Assembly (NCBI GenBank): GCA_945877115.1
Contig: CAMCQR010000023.1
Location: 1 to 34,241 of the forward strand
Reading direction: 5' to 3'
Origin: Synechococcus sp. UW140
GTDB taxonomy: Bacteria; Cyanobacteriota; Cyanobacteriia; PCC-6307; Cyanobiaceae
Length of the DNA stretch: 34,241 bases
The stretch's first letter is position 1. Each line of letters opens with the position of its first letter. The translations under genes were made by a program, and so were the position numbers. Below the pieces are notes generated by a model, which saw only the letters and a program-made list of their open reading frames with translations, was not told the DNA's origin and did not search any database. Below, in pieces: positions 33,285 through 34,241 of this stretch.

Positions 33285-33935
33285 ATGACACGATTCCATT
33301 GCCTTAGGGCCTCTTGCCTGGCGGCTGCGATCGGTGGCTCGGCATTGGTGGGTATGGCTCCCGCCGCCCAGGCCGCTATTACCGAGTACACCAACAAGGC
33401 CGCGTTTGAGGCGGCACTGGCGCCTGGGGCCTATACCGAAACCCAAATGTATGGCAAGTATCCAAATTATTCAGGAGGCTCGGGTTTTTCCTATACAGCC
33501 GCAGCAACAGCCGGCAGCTATAATATATCCCCTAATGATCTGACCACTAGTGGTAGCGTCCCATCTACTCTCACATTTTCTTTTGGTTCGGGAATCAAGG
33601 CTTTCGGGGGATATTTTTACGTTAGTGATCATACTGATAGCGTTGTCAGCAGTAGCTTGCAAATTAGGCTTAATAGCAACTCCTTTGCAACGACGAAAAC
33701 GCCAACCTCGACCACTACATTTTATGGCTTTATTTCTGATATGGATTTAAACGACGCAACCATTGCTGTCAATTTTGTTAATGAATTCGCCACGGCTGGC
33801 ACCGTGATCGTCGGCACCACGGCTTCGGCGCCTGTCGCCGCGCCTGGCCCTCTGCCCCTGTTTGGCACCGCTGCCGCCTTCGGCTGGAGCCGGCGCCTGC
33901 GCCGCCGTCTGGTTGGCGGCCGCCCCGGTTGCTGA
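33285..33935 (+). CDS. PEP-CTERM-like secreted protein with GPLPLFG tail, unknown function
   Basis: 216 residues from the ATG at 33285. An ATG further upstream (33096) is in frame but adds sequence unlike a signal peptide. The N-terminus MTRFHCLRASCLAAAIGGSALVGMAPAAQAA is a good Sec signal with an AQA cleavage site. The mature part (ITEYTNKAAFEAALAPGAY onward) is Ser/Thr/Gly-rich with predicted beta strands, ending in VAAPGPLPLFG, a short AAAFGW hydrophobic region and RRLRRRL. This is the three-part PEP-CTERM-like sorting tail. The same pattern occurs in the protein at 29708 and, as a fragment, at 32697. Exosortase is not in the window. Codon use in the middle is more AT-rich than the core genes. 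Confidence 0.75.
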   Translation: MTRFHCLRASCLAAAIGGSALVGMAPAAQAAITEYTNKAAFEAALAPGAYTETQMYGKYPNYSGGSGFSYTAAATAGSYNISPNDLTTSGSVPSTLTFSFGSGIKAFGGYFYVSDHTDSVVSSSLQIRLNSNSFATTKTPTSTTTFYGFISDMDLNDATIAVNFVNEFATAGTVIVGTTASAPVAAPGPLPLFGTAAAFGWSRRLRRRLVGGRPGC

Positions 33936-34035
33936 ACGCGATCGGGCGGCCCTGCTGGCGGCTGCTCTGGTTGGCGGCCGTGGGTGAGCGAACCCACTGA
34001 CTTGGTTCAACTAAGGCGACTCCGCCATCCCTCCC

Positions 34036-34119
34036 GTGCGCCAGGTCAACCTGCACGAGGCCAAGACCCATTTCTCCCGGCTCGTGGCGGTGGCGATCCC
34101 TTCGATCGCCTGCTCCTAG
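34036..34119 (+). pseudogene. Truncated Phd/YefM-like antitoxin start
   Basis: From a GTG at 34036 the frame reads VRQVNLHEAKTHFSRLV, the hallmark N-terminus of Phd-family antitoxins. It then leaves the family and stops at TAG 34117-34119 after 27 codons. The normal protein would be about 75-85 residues. It appears to be a deletion remnant joined to a toxin fragment in another frame. Confidence 0.65.
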
Positions 34120-34127
34120 CCCAGGAA
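34092..34127 (+). pseudogene. PIN-toxin C-terminal fragment in a second frame
   Basis: Twelve codons read GDPFDRLLLAQE, matching the conserved DPFDRLL-AQ segment of Phd-partnered PIN (VapC-like) toxins. It lies directly after the antitoxin stub but in a different frame. A deletion of the middle of both genes would explain the arrangement. Confidence 0.55.
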
Positions 34128-34241
34128 TCAGTCCGCAGACCAGAGCGGCACCACCTGACTCCGGCGAATGTTGCCGTCGAAGGTCGCCAGCGGCAGACCC
34201 TGGGCCAGGGCGGTGGCCACGATTAGTCGATCAGCTTGGTC
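34128..34241 (-). CDS. PIN-domain (VapC-like) toxin, C-terminal end, runs off the window
   Basis: Minus-strand frame entering from the right edge: DQADRLIVATALAQGLPLAT, then FDGNIRRSQVVPLWSAD and stop at 34128. The D-x-A-D-R-L-I-V-A-T-A pattern is the third conserved block of PIN-domain RNases, including the acidic residues of the Mg2+ site. VapC toxins cleave tRNA or rRNA and are held by a cognate antitoxin, expected to the right of the window. It is a different copy from the forward-strand fragment and faces it. Confidence 0.8.
   Translation of the reverse strand, partial: DQADRLIVATALAQGLPLATFDGNIRRSQVVPLWSAD

Noticed and set aside
29315-34241. Integrase-driven genomic island or CRISPR array
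   Set aside because: No integrase, tRNA, att-like perfect repeats or regularly spaced repeats are visible. The bracket is formed by diverged gap tails, not by exact attachment repeats.

Overview
The window looks like the chromosome of a high-GC picocyanobacterium of the Cyanobium / freshwater or coastal Synechococcus type. I base this on the gene set (ABC1 kinase, RRM plus glycine-rich RNA-binding protein, Gap2-type photosynthetic GAPDH, PilB-PilT-PilC next to grpE-dnaJ) and on a gene order that I recall, from memory, as conserved near the replication origin of Prochlorococcus and marine Synechococcus: PP2C phosphatase, argH, rbp, dus, grpE, dnaJ, TusA-like, rsgA, ybaB, murB, murC, gap. The strain assignment is inference; no rRNA or tRNA is present.

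Layout. 1-5.7 kb: a 5'-complete ABC1/UbiB-family kinase running off the left edge (-), an orphan MASE1 hybrid histidine kinase (+), a PfkB sugar kinase (-) whose 3' end overlaps the histidine kinase, and an outer-membrane beta-barrel-like protein (-). 5.8-12.1 kb, all on the minus strand: a lipoprotein lytic transglycosylase, a type I sulfatase, a winged-helix/TPR regulator, and a tightly packed trio of secreted protein, formylglycine-generating enzyme (FGE) and DUF202 membrane protein. FGE carries both active-site cysteines and the sulfatase carries a C-T-A-G-R maturation site, so the locus contains an enzyme together with its activator. 12.2-29.3 kb: the conserved core block, with many overlapping genes (ATGA, GTGA and TGATG couplings, one CATG head-to-head start pair, and convergent overlaps). 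Type IV pilus motor genes pilB-pilT-pilC run divergently from grpE-dnaJ. Peptidoglycan genes murC-murB lie next to gap.

29.3-34.2 kb is an accessory region immediately downstream of gap, where I would expect thiL from memory of related genomes. It holds two proteins ending in a GPLP(L/I)FG plus arginine-rich PEP-CTERM-like tail, a complete IS481-family insertion with a CCTAGA target duplication and an in-frame amber stop in its transposase, and an AroE-like dehydrogenase lacking the shikimate-binding serines. It also holds a second, diverged copy of the last 26 codons and terminator of gap, fused to a fragment of a third PEP-CTERM-like gene. At the right edge are remnants of Phd/PIN toxin-antitoxin genes. 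The gap-tail duplicate marks this as a recombination hotspot, and it is the most unusual structure in the window.

Smaller items of interest are a 21-codon leader ORF with a strong Shine-Dalgarno whose stop overlaps the rbp start codon, a short PilB lacking the usual N-terminal domain but carrying an extra C-terminal zinc ribbon, and a direct-repeat operator candidate upstream of the winged-helix regulator.
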